Shown in pieces: positions 8,820 through 16,509 of a stretch of 64,000 nucleotides of DNA. Below the pieces are notes generated by a model. The model was not told the origin of the DNA and searched no databases. It was given only the letters and a program-made list of their open reading frames with translations. Numbering within the stretch: the first letter of the stretch is position 1; each line of letters opens with the position of its first letter. Origin of the DNA: Nocardia sp. NBC_00508 (GTDB taxonomy: Bacteria > Actinomycetota > Actinomycetes > Mycobacteriales > Mycobacteriaceae); contig NZ_CP107852.1 of NCBI RefSeq assembly GCF_036346875.1, forward strand, positions 124,001-188,000, in the 5' to 3' direction. Made by a program: the position numbers and the translations under genes.

Positions 8820-8840
8820 ATGTGGAACACTGTGCCTCAT
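8820..8840 (-). promoter_or_regulatory. IclR-type operator candidate a (gentisate operon)
   Basis: Imperfect inverted repeat GGAAC-act-GTGCC on the plus strand; read on the minus strand it contains core TGTTCCACATCGTG and starts ATGAGGCACAG. It is 26 bp upstream of the first operon gene, a position suited to promoter control. It matches site b in 18 of 21 positions. Confidence 0.65.
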
Positions 8841-8888
8841 AATGACATGTTGTGGGTCACACTGCAAGAAAGCTGCGGTGGTAGTGGT

Positions 8889-9104
8889 TTATCCAGCGGC
8901 TATGCGACACGGATGCCAGGGATGGCAATGGGCCGCACGAGACTGCGCATACAGACGGTGCCCTCCGGGTAGTCCAACCGCCCGACCTCGTTCCGCATTG
9001 CGACCGGCCACCAGGACGCTCGCGCCCTCCCGGGCGTTCATCCGGGCGATCGCTTCACCGATCCCCTTCGTCGCACCGGCGACCAGCGCAACCCGGTCGC
9101 TCAA
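8889..9104 (-). pseudogene. short-chain dehydrogenase N-terminal fragment
   Basis: The first 43 codons read as a classic SDR start (VALVAGATKGIGEAIARMN, then GASVLVAGRNAERGR), including the TGxxxGxG nucleotide motif with Ala in place of Thr. The similarity then stops and the frame runs through unrelated sequence to a stop at 71 codons, whereas SDRs have about 250. A neighbouring frame over 8900-8975 reads YPEGTVCMRSLVRPIAIPG, which looks like the tail of a different gene. I interpret this as a deletion junction between two genes inside the control region, with no working product. Confidence 0.7.
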
Positions 9105-9150
9105 TCACGTCATCAGACCTCCACTTCACACAAGGCCCTCACGTCTCACA

Positions 9151-9171
9151 ATGAGGAACAATGTTCCATAT
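9151..9171 (+). promoter_or_regulatory. IclR-type operator candidate b (perfect dyad)
   Basis: Perfect dyad GGAAC-aat-GTTCC at 9155-9167 within a 21-bp unit that carries core TGTTCCATATAGTG. It lies 114 bp upstream of iclR and can serve autoregulation. Five similar sites occur in the window, all with the core pointing to the following gene. Confidence 0.7.
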
Positions 9172-9213
9172 AGTGCCATGATGTGAGTCGCATCACAATA
9201 ACTTAGTTCCTCT

Positions 9214-9234
9214 ATGAGGGCCCCTGTTCCCTAT
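9214..9234 (+). promoter_or_regulatory. IclR-type operator candidate c (iclR proximal)
   Basis: ATGAGGGCCCC followed by core TGTTCCCTATCGTG; 16 of 21 positions match site b. It sits 51 bp before the chosen iclR start. An upstream ATG at 9214 falls inside this site, which argues against using that codon as the start of the regulator. Confidence 0.55.
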
Positions 9235-9285
9235 CGTGAAATGAATTGGCTCATACTGCTCAGCGCCGTGGGATACCGTGAACTC

Positions 9286-10119
9286 ATGAATGTCAATCGC
9301 CTCGAGCATCCGGGCGGCACCACCAAGCCTGCGCGAGTGGACAATTCCGATGAGGAATCCGACGGGCGACCCGCCGGCCTGATCGGAGCGGTCGACAACG
9401 TACTTCGCCTGCTGCGACTGTTCGAGAACAGCAAACAGCTTCGGGTCAACGAGGTCAGCCGCGAAATGGGCTTGTCCCGTTCGACCGTGCACCGGATGCT
9501 CTCCACGCTGAGCTACCACCAGTTCGTCGAACAGGACGAGTTCTCCCGGGCTTATCAGCCAGGACCGGCCCTGGTCGACATCGGACTGGCCGTCGTGCAG
9601 AACATGGACATCCGGGTGATGGCCCGCAGTGCGCTGACCAAGCTGTGGACCGAGACCAACGAGACGGTCCACCTGGCGATCCTGCGTGGACCCGAGGTGC
9701 TGTTCCTCGACAGCATCGAAAGCCAGCAGATCGTGCGCACCGGCAGCCGCATCGGCTGGACACTGCCCGCCCATGCGACCGCCAGCGGCAAAGCACTGCT
9801 GGCCGAACTCGACGAGGACGACCTACTGGCGCTGTATCCGAACGAGAAACTCGAGGCGCCGACCGACACCGCACTCAACAGCAGAGCCGCCCTGATCACC
9901 CAACTGGCCGAGACACACGACCGGGGCTACGCGATCAACAACGCCGAGAGCGAAACCGATGTCAGTGCCGTCGGCGCCGTCGTGCGCGACCGCGCCGGGC
10001 GCGCACGCGCATCGATCGCCGTAACAGCACCCCGTTCGCGCGTCGACGAGGAGTGGGTGACGACGACCGCCGCCGCCGCCGTCCGTATCGCAAACGAACT
10101 CAGCGGCCGGATCGGGTAG
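9286..10119 (+). CDS. IclR-family transcriptional regulator
   Basis: 277 aa. N-terminal winged helix: AVDNVLRLLRLFENSKQLRVNEVSREMG is split by the recognition helix LSRSTVHRMLSTLS near 65-78; the C-terminal IclR effector domain includes VVQNMDIRVMARSALTKLW, LPAHATASGKALLAEL and RGYAINNAESETDVSAVGA. IclR proteins of this kind control aromatic catabolic genes and sense pathway acids. It is divergent from the gentisate operon and followed by a second aromatic operon. The ATG at 9286 (MNVNRLEHPG) is chosen because the upstream ATG lies in an operator-like repeat; no strong ribosome site is visible. Confidence 0.9.
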   Translation: MNVNRLEHPGGTTKPARVDNSDEESDGRPAGLIGAVDNVLRLLRLFENSKQLRVNEVSREMGLSRSTVHRMLSTLSYHQFVEQDEFSRAYQPGPALVDIGLAVVQNMDIRVMARSALTKLWTETNETVHLAILRGPEVLFLDSIESQQIVRTGSRIGWTLPAHATASGKALLAELDEDDLLALYPNEKLEAPTDTALNSRAALITQLAETHDRGYAINNAESETDVSAVGAVVRDRAGRARASIAVTAPRSRVDEEWVTTTAAAAVRIANELSGRIG

Positions 10120-10144
10120 CCGACAACACTGCACGACCAACCAC

Positions 10145-10190
10145 TTCGGTGACCTTCGCGAACCCTCAGGTTCATGCGGAGGTCACCGAA
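10145..10190 (+). terminator. stem-loop after iclR
   Basis: Perfect 10-bp stem TTCGGTGACC / GGTCACCGAA enclosing a second small hairpin (GAACC ctca GGTTC). It starts 26 bp after the iclR stop. There is no T tract, as is usual for actinobacterial terminators, so it probably insulates iclR from the next operon. Confidence 0.65.
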
Positions 10191-10271
10191 CTCGTTTCAC
10201 GGTCACGCGGATTTCGATTGTTCTCAATTCGCCCCCCTCGGGCTCAACCCCTTGCTAACGTACGGTTCGTG

Positions 10272-10292
10272 ATGCGGCCACCTGTTCCGCAT
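10272..10292 (+). promoter_or_regulatory. IclR-type operator candidate d
   Basis: Dyad ATGCGG ... CCGCAT (7-bp arms when the flanking G/C is counted, 9-bp spacer) containing core TGTTCCGCATCG. It lies about 100 bp upstream of the membrane protein gene at 10394, after the iclR terminator, so it can control the 10394-11481 pair. Confidence 0.55.
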
Positions 10293-10393
10293 CGCGCTAC
10301 ATAATATCCGGTGAGCCAGCGGTGTGTCGCATCCACCCTGGTCGAACACCCGACTCAGTTCCCACCGAGATCGACCTGAGAGCAGACGCGACC

Positions 10394-10936
10394 ATGAACG
10401 CAACGCCAGCAACAACGACCACCCCCACGGCAACGCCCCCGACTGACACCGCCCGCCCCTCCTACCGGTTTGCACTACTCTCCGCATTCTCACTATGGGT
10501 TGCCCTATTGGGCCCGGCCTGGTCGTACGTTCCCGCCCAACCCGAAATGCAGATTCCCGCGATGAGTCTGAACTTCGCGGAGATGGCCGCAGGCGCCGGC
10601 CAGAGCCCATCCGGATTGCAGCAGGCATTCTTCGGGTGGATCGCCTGGGCGCTCGCGCTGATCACGACGATCCTGGCCCTCCTCGCGACGCGGTGGTCGA
10701 GCCGAATTCTCGGCGGCCTGTGCATCCTCGTGGGCTTGGCGGAACTGGTCCTGACCGCGTACGGAATAAAGGGCACCACCACCTGGTCCGCGGTCATCGA
10801 CGGAATGGAAAATATGCGGCTCGGCGGCGTGCTGTATCTATTCGGCCTTGTGCTGCTCATCCAAATCGGGGCTCTTGTGCTGCTCCTCCAAGCATCGCCG
10901 CTACATCCAAGTGACACAAAGGAATTCAGCTCATGA
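10394..10936 (+). CDS. four-helix membrane protein, unknown function
   Basis: 180 aa. A Thr/Pro-rich cytoplasmic N-terminus (residues 1-25) is followed by four hydrophobic segments: about 28-47, 85-105, 112-128 and 150-172. Between the first two lies a polar stretch rich in Met and Gln. No family motif recognised. The ATG at 10394 is preceded by a weak purine run. The stop overlaps the start of the PPOX gene (ATGA), so both proteins are likely made together. Placed downstream of an IclR-type site, it may be an envelope or transport accessory for aromatic substrates (inference). Confidence 0.65.
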   Translation: MNATPATTTTPTATPPTDTARPSYRFALLSAFSLWVALLGPAWSYVPAQPEMQIPAMSLNFAEMAAGAGQSPSGLQQAFFGWIAWALALITTILALLATRWSSRILGGLCILVGLAELVLTAYGIKGTTTWSAVIDGMENMRLGGVLYLFGLVLLIQIGALVLLLQASPLHPSDTKEFSS

Positions 10937-11481
10937 CACTGAACGAACCCACACCCGCCGAAGTCGAGCAAGAGATCGTCGAACTACTGCGCATCGAGGA
11001 GATCGGAGCCCTGGCAGTCGTCACCCCGGACGGCGCTCCGCTCGCTGCGACCATGCACTTCGCCTCCGACGGGCTGGCCACCTACGTGCACACCTTCACC
11101 TACACACGTAAATACGCCGCCCTCTTGAACGACAACCGAGTCAGCTACACCCTCGACCACCTTCCAGCAGACGGCTTCGCAGGGCGGGCCGCACTCCGTG
11201 CGATCCAAGTCAACGGGACCGCCACTAGAGTGACCGAACCTGCCGAGATCGACCGGGCGATCCAGGTCAGCCACGAGCAATTCGAGTGGCTCAAAGACGC
11301 TGATATCTACAAGAGCTTCAGGCGAACAGGCGGCGCCGGCAGTCAGGTCTTCTTCCGAATCGACCCGGTCGAGGCATTGTGGAACGACAACCGCGTGCGC
11401 ATCCAGTGGCGCACGTTGGTCAGGTTCGACGCCGACGGTAAGCACGTCGCCACGCTCGAGCCGTACAAGAGTCAGGGCTGA
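10933..11481 (+). CDS. pyridoxamine 5'-phosphate oxidase-family FMN-binding protein
   Basis: 182 aa. Split-barrel flavin-binding family: LLRIEEIGALAVVTPDGAPL near 16-35, YVHTFTYTRKYAALLNDNRVSYTL near 55-78 in two halves (the Arg/Lys around KYAALL typically contacts FMN phosphate), then VNGTATRVTEPAEIDRA near 95. The C-terminus VFFRIDPVEALWNDNRV fits the family. Reaction unknown; members reduce F420, heme or quinone-like substrates. Overlap with the upstream membrane gene suggests a joint role. Confidence 0.75.
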   Translation: MTLNEPTPAEVEQEIVELLRIEEIGALAVVTPDGAPLAATMHFASDGLATYVHTFTYTRKYAALLNDNRVSYTLDHLPADGFAGRAALRAIQVNGTATRVTEPAEIDRAIQVSHEQFEWLKDADIYKSFRRTGGAGSQVFFRIDPVEALWNDNRVRIQWRTLVRFDADGKHVATLEPYKSQG

Positions 11482-11549
11482 CGGACCACTGCGGCAAGTG
11501 TTGACGGTCGCTTGCCGACGGTAGTGACACTTGCTAGTGTTGTCTCGTG

Positions 11550-11570
11550 ACGCGGGTCACTGTTCCGCAT
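11550..11570 (+). promoter_or_regulatory. IclR-type operator candidate e (cupin operon)
   Basis: ACGCGG ... CCGCAT near-dyad with core TGTTCCGCATGATG, 170 bp upstream of the cupin gene at 11740. The same core in the same orientation precedes the related pseudogene at 22188, which supports a shared ancestral promoter. Confidence 0.55.
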
Positions 11571-11739
11571 GATGCAACAGAATCGGGTGCAGGCAGCAGC
11601 CACTCGGCCCGGACGCCATATCGGGCCCTGCCCCGCACCTGGCGGTCACCGCCTCGCGTCCGGCTCGCCCATGCGTGCCCGCCGGCCTCATCCCCTGGAT
11701 CGGCGGGCACGTAGGAGGCACAGTTCGAAGGAGAATGAT

Positions 11740-12477
11740 GTGAGCCAAGCCATCGAAGCCGCGGCAGCCATCCCCGAGATGACCGCCGGAAAGCGAATCC
11801 CGCCGCCCACGGGCAAGCGAGAGCCGTTGAAGGTCAGCGTGTACGAGCGGATGGCGAAAGCCGGCGCCGAACTGGTCCCGATCTTTCCGTACGACGATGC
11901 GGGCGCGATGGTGCCGTGCGGCGCGCTCATGTACGGGGAACCGGGCAAGGATCACGGCCATTTCTTCCACGCCAACTCGGTGTCGGAGGTGACGGTGATC
12001 TTCGGCTCGAACGACGCGATGCTGCAGACCGGCCAGATCATGGCGCTGCAGAAGTTCCACGGCGTGAATTCCTTTCTGCGTGACCAGGAGAACCCCGAGG
12101 CGTTCGTGCTGGTGACGGTCACCCAACTGCAGTCCGAGGAGGCCGGGCAGAAGGAAGCCATGGTCGCCAAGTGCCAGAGCTGCAAGAAGGAGATGCTTCG
12201 GCACGAATACGATGCCGGCCCCGAAGGCGCACCGGATTTCGATCCGACCCGATTCGGCAAGGCCGACGATGTCTATCGGCAGTTCTCCACCATGGTCGGA
12301 TCCCACGAATTCGCTGCGATCCGCAACTCCGATGCCGGTCGCACCTGCGGCAATTGCGGGCACGTGAACACCGAATTCCCGGCCGACCCGTGGGGCTGGG
12401 GCCGAGTGGTCGAACAAACCCGGGTCGCCAACGCGGCCTACCACGCACTGCGCAAAACCGCGAAGGAAGAGGGATAA
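11740..12477 (+). CDS. cupin-like dioxygenase component with C-terminal zinc ribbon
   Basis: 245 aa. The GTG at 11740 is chosen because AAGGAG (11728-11733) lies 6 bp before it. Residues about 65-140 (DHGHFFHANSVSEVTVIFG, then GVNSFLRDQENPEAFVLV) read as a cupin barrel resembling 3-hydroxyanthranilate 3,4-dioxygenase. Two CxxC pairs follow: CQSC near 145 and CGNC near 208, forming a rubredoxin-like zinc or iron site. The next gene encodes a smaller protein with the same two-part plan. I infer a two-subunit non-heme iron ring-cleavage enzyme; substrate unknown. Its N-terminus (PPP, EPL, VYxxMAKA) recurs in the pseudogene at 22188. Confidence 0.65.
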   Translation: MSQAIEAAAAIPEMTAGKRIPPPTGKREPLKVSVYERMAKAGAELVPIFPYDDAGAMVPCGALMYGEPGKDHGHFFHANSVSEVTVIFGSNDAMLQTGQIMALQKFHGVNSFLRDQENPEAFVLVTVTQLQSEEAGQKEAMVAKCQSCKKEMLRHEYDAGPEGAPDFDPTRFGKADDVYRQFSTMVGSHEFAAIRNSDAGRTCGNCGHVNTEFPADPWGWGRVVEQTRVANAAYHALRKTAKEEG

Positions 12478-12481
12478 TCAC

Positions 12482-13039
12482 ATGTCGCGCCGCCGCATGC
12501 TGTCAGCCTTCAAAACCGGTGCCACAGTCGGCAATTACGCCGATCTCGCGGTCCTGCCGATCGACGTCGACCCCCAACTGGTGCTATCGAGGAACTGGGT
12601 CGACCAGCCGTTCTATCAGATCTTCGCCAAGGACACCATCATCGTCCAGATGTCGGGCTCGTCCCGAATCAGTATGCGCAACAGCAATGTCAACTACTTC
12701 ATTGCTCAGGTCGGCGATAACGTCTACGTCCCAGCAGGCACGCCGCACCGTATCGAGCCCATCGAAGAGGGCGTCATGCTGCGTTATGTCGCGCTCGAAG
12801 CAGGACTCGAAGCCGCGGCCTGGTTCTGCCACACGTGCGGCGAGGAACTGCACCGTCTGGAATGGGAACACGACAATGACGCCGAAGCCGCACCCATCTA
12901 CGCGAGCGCCTGCGCCCGTTTCAGCGCCGACCTCGAGGCCCGCACCTGCGGCACGTGCGGCACCGTAGCCGAACCGATCGACCTCGACATTCTCGGCTGG
13001 TCCGGACTCGTCTCCGAAGCCGTTCCCGCCGCGGGATAA
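12482..13039 (+). CDS. 3-hydroxyanthranilate 3,4-dioxygenase-like cupin
   Basis: 185 aa. The fold order matches bacterial 3-hydroxyanthranilate dioxygenase: QPFYQIFAKDTIIVQMSG near 38-55, cupin motif VGDNVYVPAGTPHRIEP near 78-94, RYVALEAGLEAAAWFCHTCGEELHRLEW split around CHTC near 119, and CGTCG near 158. The two CxxC pairs form the family's rubredoxin-like metal site. The classic HxH/E iron ligands are not clear (FYQIFA instead of EFFYQ; only one His in the VPAGTPH motif), so the iron site may be completed by the partner protein or differ. The ATG starts 4 bp after the upstream stop. Confidence 0.65.
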   Translation: MSRRRMLSAFKTGATVGNYADLAVLPIDVDPQLVLSRNWVDQPFYQIFAKDTIIVQMSGSSRISMRNSNVNYFIAQVGDNVYVPAGTPHRIEPIEEGVMLRYVALEAGLEAAAWFCHTCGEELHRLEWEHDNDAEAAPIYASACARFSADLEARTCGTCGTVAEPIDLDILGWSGLVSEAVPAAG

Positions 13040-13118
13040 GCATCCGATCCATTCCGGCTCCGCACTCATCCAAATGCGGAGCGGTTCAAGCGCGCGACAA
13101 AATCGCCTGCCACAGAAA

Positions 13119-13508
13119 GTGATTCGACATTTGTTCAAGGAAATTCTGACCGTTTACGGAAAAGACACGAGAACCCGGCAGGAATGCCAGGACCACATCG
13201 CCGATTCGCATCGCTCGCTGGTCATGTCATTGCCGAACCTCACCAAGATCTACCGGTACTACAGCATGCATCGGGTTCAGAACGATCCAGTGCTCGCGGC
13301 GTTCACGCCTTACCGCTACGACACCGAGATGCTGATCGTCTCCCCGCACGCTACCGAATCCCGCGAGGAGTGTATCGCGGGTATGACCGATCCGGGATAC
13401 CTGGTGCGTGCGGCTTACGAACCGTTCGTCGACGCCGACCGCAGCACATCGATCCTGTCGAACGAATACGTCGCCGTGGACAGCGGCCACACCAGAAACG
13501 AGTACTGA
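13119..13508 (+). CDS. EthD-like ferredoxin-fold small protein
   Basis: 129 aa from the GTG at 13119. The pattern HLFKEILTVYGKDTRTRQECQDHI near the N-terminus and HRSLVMSLPNLTKIYRYYSMH resembles EthD or dimeric alpha-beta barrel proteins, which start with a strand, then a helix containing xxHW or xxHS, and assist aromatic or ether metabolism. HIADSHRSLV supplies the conserved His region. It could be a lactone isomerase or an accessory factor (inference). The start is uncertain, since only a weak purine run precedes the GTG. Confidence 0.6.
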   Translation: MIRHLFKEILTVYGKDTRTRQECQDHIADSHRSLVMSLPNLTKIYRYYSMHRVQNDPVLAAFTPYRYDTEMLIVSPHATESREECIAGMTDPGYLVRAAYEPFVDADRSTSILSNEYVAVDSGHTRNEY

Positions 13509-13511
13509 ATC

Positions 13512-13973
13512 ATGTCGAATCTCGGGCACGCGGGCGCGATGTTGATGCTGCTGTTCGGTGGGCTCGCCACAGGCGGAATCTGGGTCATCGCCGTCGACCG
13601 GCTCGCTGTGTGGGACCGAATGTCGGTGGTCGAATACGCGACCGACTTCCGGCGCACGTTGAAACACGTCGATCCGATGATGCCCATCTTCGTATCGCTC
13701 TCCGGCCTCGGCGCGGTGCTGTTCTCCACCCAGTCATCGGGTAACTCGCGACTGTTCGGCCTGCTCGGGCTGCTCTGCCTGGCGGTGATCATGATCGGTT
13801 CGATCCTGTTCGGCGAACCGATCAACTCGAAGTTCCGCCGGCTCGCCGAGGGCACACCACCCGAGGGCGCCGAAGGGCTCCGCGCGTTCTGGCGGCGTTT
13901 CCATTTCGCCCGTACCGGCGTCGCGGTCGTGGCGCTCATCTTCCTCATTGCCGCGGTAGTCGCCGCGCTGTGA
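13512..13973 (+). CDS. DUF1772-like membrane protein
   Basis: 153 aa with four hydrophobic stretches near 8-27, 57-73, 80-100 and 133-152. The cytoplasmic loop FGEPINSKFRRLAEG near 99-113 corresponds to the PINxxI motif typical of DUF1772/anthrone-oxygenase-like proteins. The gene starts 3 bp after the EthD-like gene, in the ring-cleavage operon. A second DUF1772-like gene closes the region at 17558. Function is unknown; family members occur in polyketide and aromatic clusters. Confidence 0.7.
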   Translation: MSNLGHAGAMLMLLFGGLATGGIWVIAVDRLAVWDRMSVVEYATDFRRTLKHVDPMMPIFVSLSGLGAVLFSTQSSGNSRLFGLLGLLCLAVIMIGSILFGEPINSKFRRLAEGTPPEGAEGLRAFWRRFHFARTGVAVVALIFLIAAVVAAL

Positions 13974-14003
13974 TCTCAAAGTGTTTCGGATAAGGGAGTT
14001 TTC

Positions 14004-15644
14004 GTGCAGGAGCCGATATACGACGTAGCGGTGGTCGGTGCCGGTCCGGTCGGGCTGGCGGTCGCCCGCATGCTGGGCCTGGCAGGTCATTCGGTGATCG
14101 TGCTGGAGCGCTGGCCCGCGCTGTACCCGCTGCCACGCGCGGTGCATTTCGACCATGAAATCGGACGGGTGTTCCAGGCCATGGGCCTGCGCGGCGAGAT
14201 CGAGGCCATTTCCGCGCCGGTTCCCGATCACTATGAATGGCGCAACCGCAACGGCGATTCACTGGTGCGGATCGACTGGTCCGGGCTCGGCCCATCCGGG
14301 TGGCCGGTGGCGAACTTCTTCTCCCAGCCCGAACTCGAGCAAGTGCTCGGCGACGCGGTCGCCACCATGCCGCAGGTAACGGTGCGGCGCGGCCGCGAAG
14401 TGATACGCCTCGTCGCCGAACCCGACCAGGACGTCGTGCTCACCCACACCGGTGAGGACGGTGCCACCGTACAAACCCGCGCTCGGTATGTGATCGGCGC
14501 CGACGGAGCCAACAGCTTTGTCCGCGAACAGATGTCGACATCGATGAAGGACCTCGGATTCTACTTCGACTGGCTGATCGTAGATACCATTCCGCAGGAC
14601 GACCTGGTGTGGTCGCCGCAGAACTGGCAACTCTGCGATCCCGTCCGGCCGACCACGATCGTCTCCGGCGGACCGGGGCGGCGCCGCTGGGAGTTCATGC
14701 GGCTACCGGGTGAATCGCTCGATGACCTCAACCGCAGCGACACCGCATGGCGACTGATGGAGCCCTGGGGCCGCACCCCCGAGAACACTGTCCTGGAACG
14801 GCATGCGGTCTACACCTTCCAGGCCCGATGGGCCGACCACTGGAACGAAGGCCGACTCTTCCTCGTCGGCGATGCCGCGCACAATATGCCGCCGTTCGCC
14901 GGTCAGGGTATGTGCTCGGGTATCCGTGACGCGGCCAACCTCAGCTGGAAACTTGATCGGGTACTACGCGGGCAATCGGATCCGGCGCTGCTGGACACCT
15001 ACACCAGCGAGCGACTCACCCACATCCAGCACGCGATCGCCATGTCGGTCGAGCTGGGCAAGGTCATCTGTGTGCTCGACGAAGAAGCCGCCGCGCAACG
15101 CGATGCTCGCATGATCGCGGGCGATGCCGATCCTGCTGTGGTGCTCCCGATTTCGGCTCAGCCGGTGCTCGGGCCCGGCGTGGTGGCGACGGGAATCGAC
15201 CTCCCCGAACTGCGTGGCAGCTTGTCGCCCCAGTTCCGGGCCGAACTCGACGGTAGGACAGCACTTCTCGACGACCTGGTCGGCCCGAACATCGCCATGT
15301 TACTCACCACTGACGCACAGCTGCCCGAAACCCTCGGCGAGCAAGCCCGCGCCGAACTCAGCGACCTCGGGGTTCGGTTGATCGTCCTCGCGCCGTTCAC
15401 ACCCGCATCGAGCGCGGTCCCGCCGGTCGCCACGGCCACCACGCTGATCGATGCCGACGACGAATGGCATTCCTGGTTCGCGCGATTCGGTGCGACCGCG
15501 GCATTGGTACGCGCCGATCACTACATCTTTGGCGCCGTGCACGACACACAAGCCGTCGACGGCCTCATCTCCCAATATTCCCGGCACCTCCGGGCACAGG
15601 TTCATCCATCGGCCGATCTGGCCACACAGACAAGGAGCAATTGA
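14004..15644 (+). CDS. FAD-dependent aromatic hydroxylase, MhpA-like
   Basis: 546 aa, GTG start with AAGGGAG at 13992-13998. Group A flavoprotein monooxygenase: VVGAGPVGLAVARMLGLAG at the N-terminus, DG motif VIGADGANSFVREQM near 165, and GDAAHNMPPFAGQGMCSG near 285. The PRAVHFDHEIGRVFQ stretch near 45 is typical of 3-(3-hydroxyphenyl)propionate hydroxylase (MhpA) and related enzymes, and the C-terminal 160 residues form the family's thioredoxin-like domain. It would prepare a catechol-type substrate for the extradiol dioxygenase at 16510. The exact substrate cannot be read from sequence. Confidence 0.85.
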   Translation: MQEPIYDVAVVGAGPVGLAVARMLGLAGHSVIVLERWPALYPLPRAVHFDHEIGRVFQAMGLRGEIEAISAPVPDHYEWRNRNGDSLVRIDWSGLGPSGWPVANFFSQPELEQVLGDAVATMPQVTVRRGREVIRLVAEPDQDVVLTHTGEDGATVQTRARYVIGADGANSFVREQMSTSMKDLGFYFDWLIVDTIPQDDLVWSPQNWQLCDPVRPTTIVSGGPGRRRWEFMRLPGESLDDLNRSDTAWRLMEPWGRTPENTVLERHAVYTFQARWADHWNEGRLFLVGDAAHNMPPFAGQGMCSGIRDAANLSWKLDRVLRGQSDPALLDTYTSERLTHIQHAIAMSVELGKVICVLDEEAAAQRDARMIAGDADPAVVLPISAQPVLGPGVVATGIDLPELRGSLSPQFRAELDGRTALLDDLVGPNIAMLLTTDAQLPETLGEQARAELSDLGVRLIVLAPFTPASSAVPPVATATTLIDADDEWHSWFARFGATAALVRADHYIFGAVHDTQAVDGLISQYSRHLRAQVHPSADLATQTRSN

Positions 15645-15645
15645 C

Positions 15646-16506
15646 GTGCGTATCGCAAACCTCGGCGGGCGGGCGGTTCTCGTTAACGGACAGCGCGCCA
15701 TCGATATCGCGACCGCGAGCGAAGGCCGATTCGGACCCGGACTGTCCCGGATCTACGAGAACTGGGATGCGTTCCGGGCCTGGGCCGATGCAGCGGAACA
15801 TTCGGACACCGACGGTGTCGAGATCGATCGGCGCGCGCTCGGCGCTCCGTCCCCCACACCCCGCCAAACCTTCGCGATCGGCCTGAACTACAGCGCGCAC
15901 GCCGCGGAATCCGGTTTCGAATCCCCGACCCAGATCCCGCCGGTCTTCACCAAGTTCGTCAGTAGCTTCAGCGGCCCCGACACCGAGGTCGTCATCCCGA
16001 CCGGCGGAGCCGTCGACTGGGAAGTGGAGTTGGTGGCGGTCATCGGCCGCACCGCGGCAAAGGTCGGCGAAGCCGACGCCTGGGATTGCGTCGCCGGGCT
16101 CACCGCCGGACAAGACATCTCTGAACGTTCCTCCCAGTTGGCCGGTCCCGCACCCCAATTCAGCCTCGGCAAGTCGTTCCCAGGTTTCGCGCCGATGGGT
16201 CCGTGGCTGGTCACCACCGATGAACTCGGCAATCGCGACGACCTCGAACTGGGCTGCACCCTCGACGGCGAGCAGATGCAGAAGGGCCGCACCCGCGAAC
16301 TGATCTTCTCTGTGCCCAAGCTCATCTCCAAGCTGTCGCACACCACCACCCTCTACCCGGGCGACATAATCTTCACCGGCACCCCCGCCGGCGTCGGCGT
16401 CGGCCGCGATCCCAAGCGGTTCATTCAGCCCGGTGAACGTCTGGACAGCTGGATCGAGGGCATCGGTGGACTGCACCAGACCTTCGTGGCCGAGTCCGAG
16501 GAGTAG
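15646..16506 (+). CDS. fumarylacetoacetate hydrolase-family protein
   Basis: 286 aa. GTG start at 15646 with AAGGAG just upstream; the preceding stop is at 15642-15644. Catalytic FAH core: FAIGLNYSAHAAESGF near 82-97, VDWEVELVAVIGR metal site near 123-135, GLTAGQDISERSSQ near 148, and the C-terminal TGTPAGVGVGRDPKRF. Such enzymes act on ring-cleavage products as 2-hydroxyhexadienoate-type hydratases, hydrolases or decarboxylases. Placement between the hydroxylase and the extradiol dioxygenase fits a meta-cleavage pathway. Confidence 0.85.
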   Translation: MRIANLGGRAVLVNGQRAIDIATASEGRFGPGLSRIYENWDAFRAWADAAEHSDTDGVEIDRRALGAPSPTPRQTFAIGLNYSAHAAESGFESPTQIPPVFTKFVSSFSGPDTEVVIPTGGAVDWEVELVAVIGRTAAKVGEADAWDCVAGLTAGQDISERSSQLAGPAPQFSLGKSFPGFAPMGPWLVTTDELGNRDDLELGCTLDGEQMQKGRTRELIFSVPKLISKLSHTTTLYPGDIIFTGTPAGVGVGRDPKRFIQPGERLDSWIEGIGGLHQTFVAESEE

Positions 16507-16509
16507 ATC

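Larger units (their letters stand above)
8795..9285. other. divergent control region between gentisate operon and iclR
   Basis: About 490 bp between the start of the gentisate operon and iclR. It holds three operator-like repeats (8820-8840, 9151-9171, 9214-9234) and a decayed short-chain dehydrogenase fragment (8889-9104). AT content is higher than in the flanking genes around 8820-8850 and 9150-9200, as expected for promoters on both strands. Confidence 0.7.
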
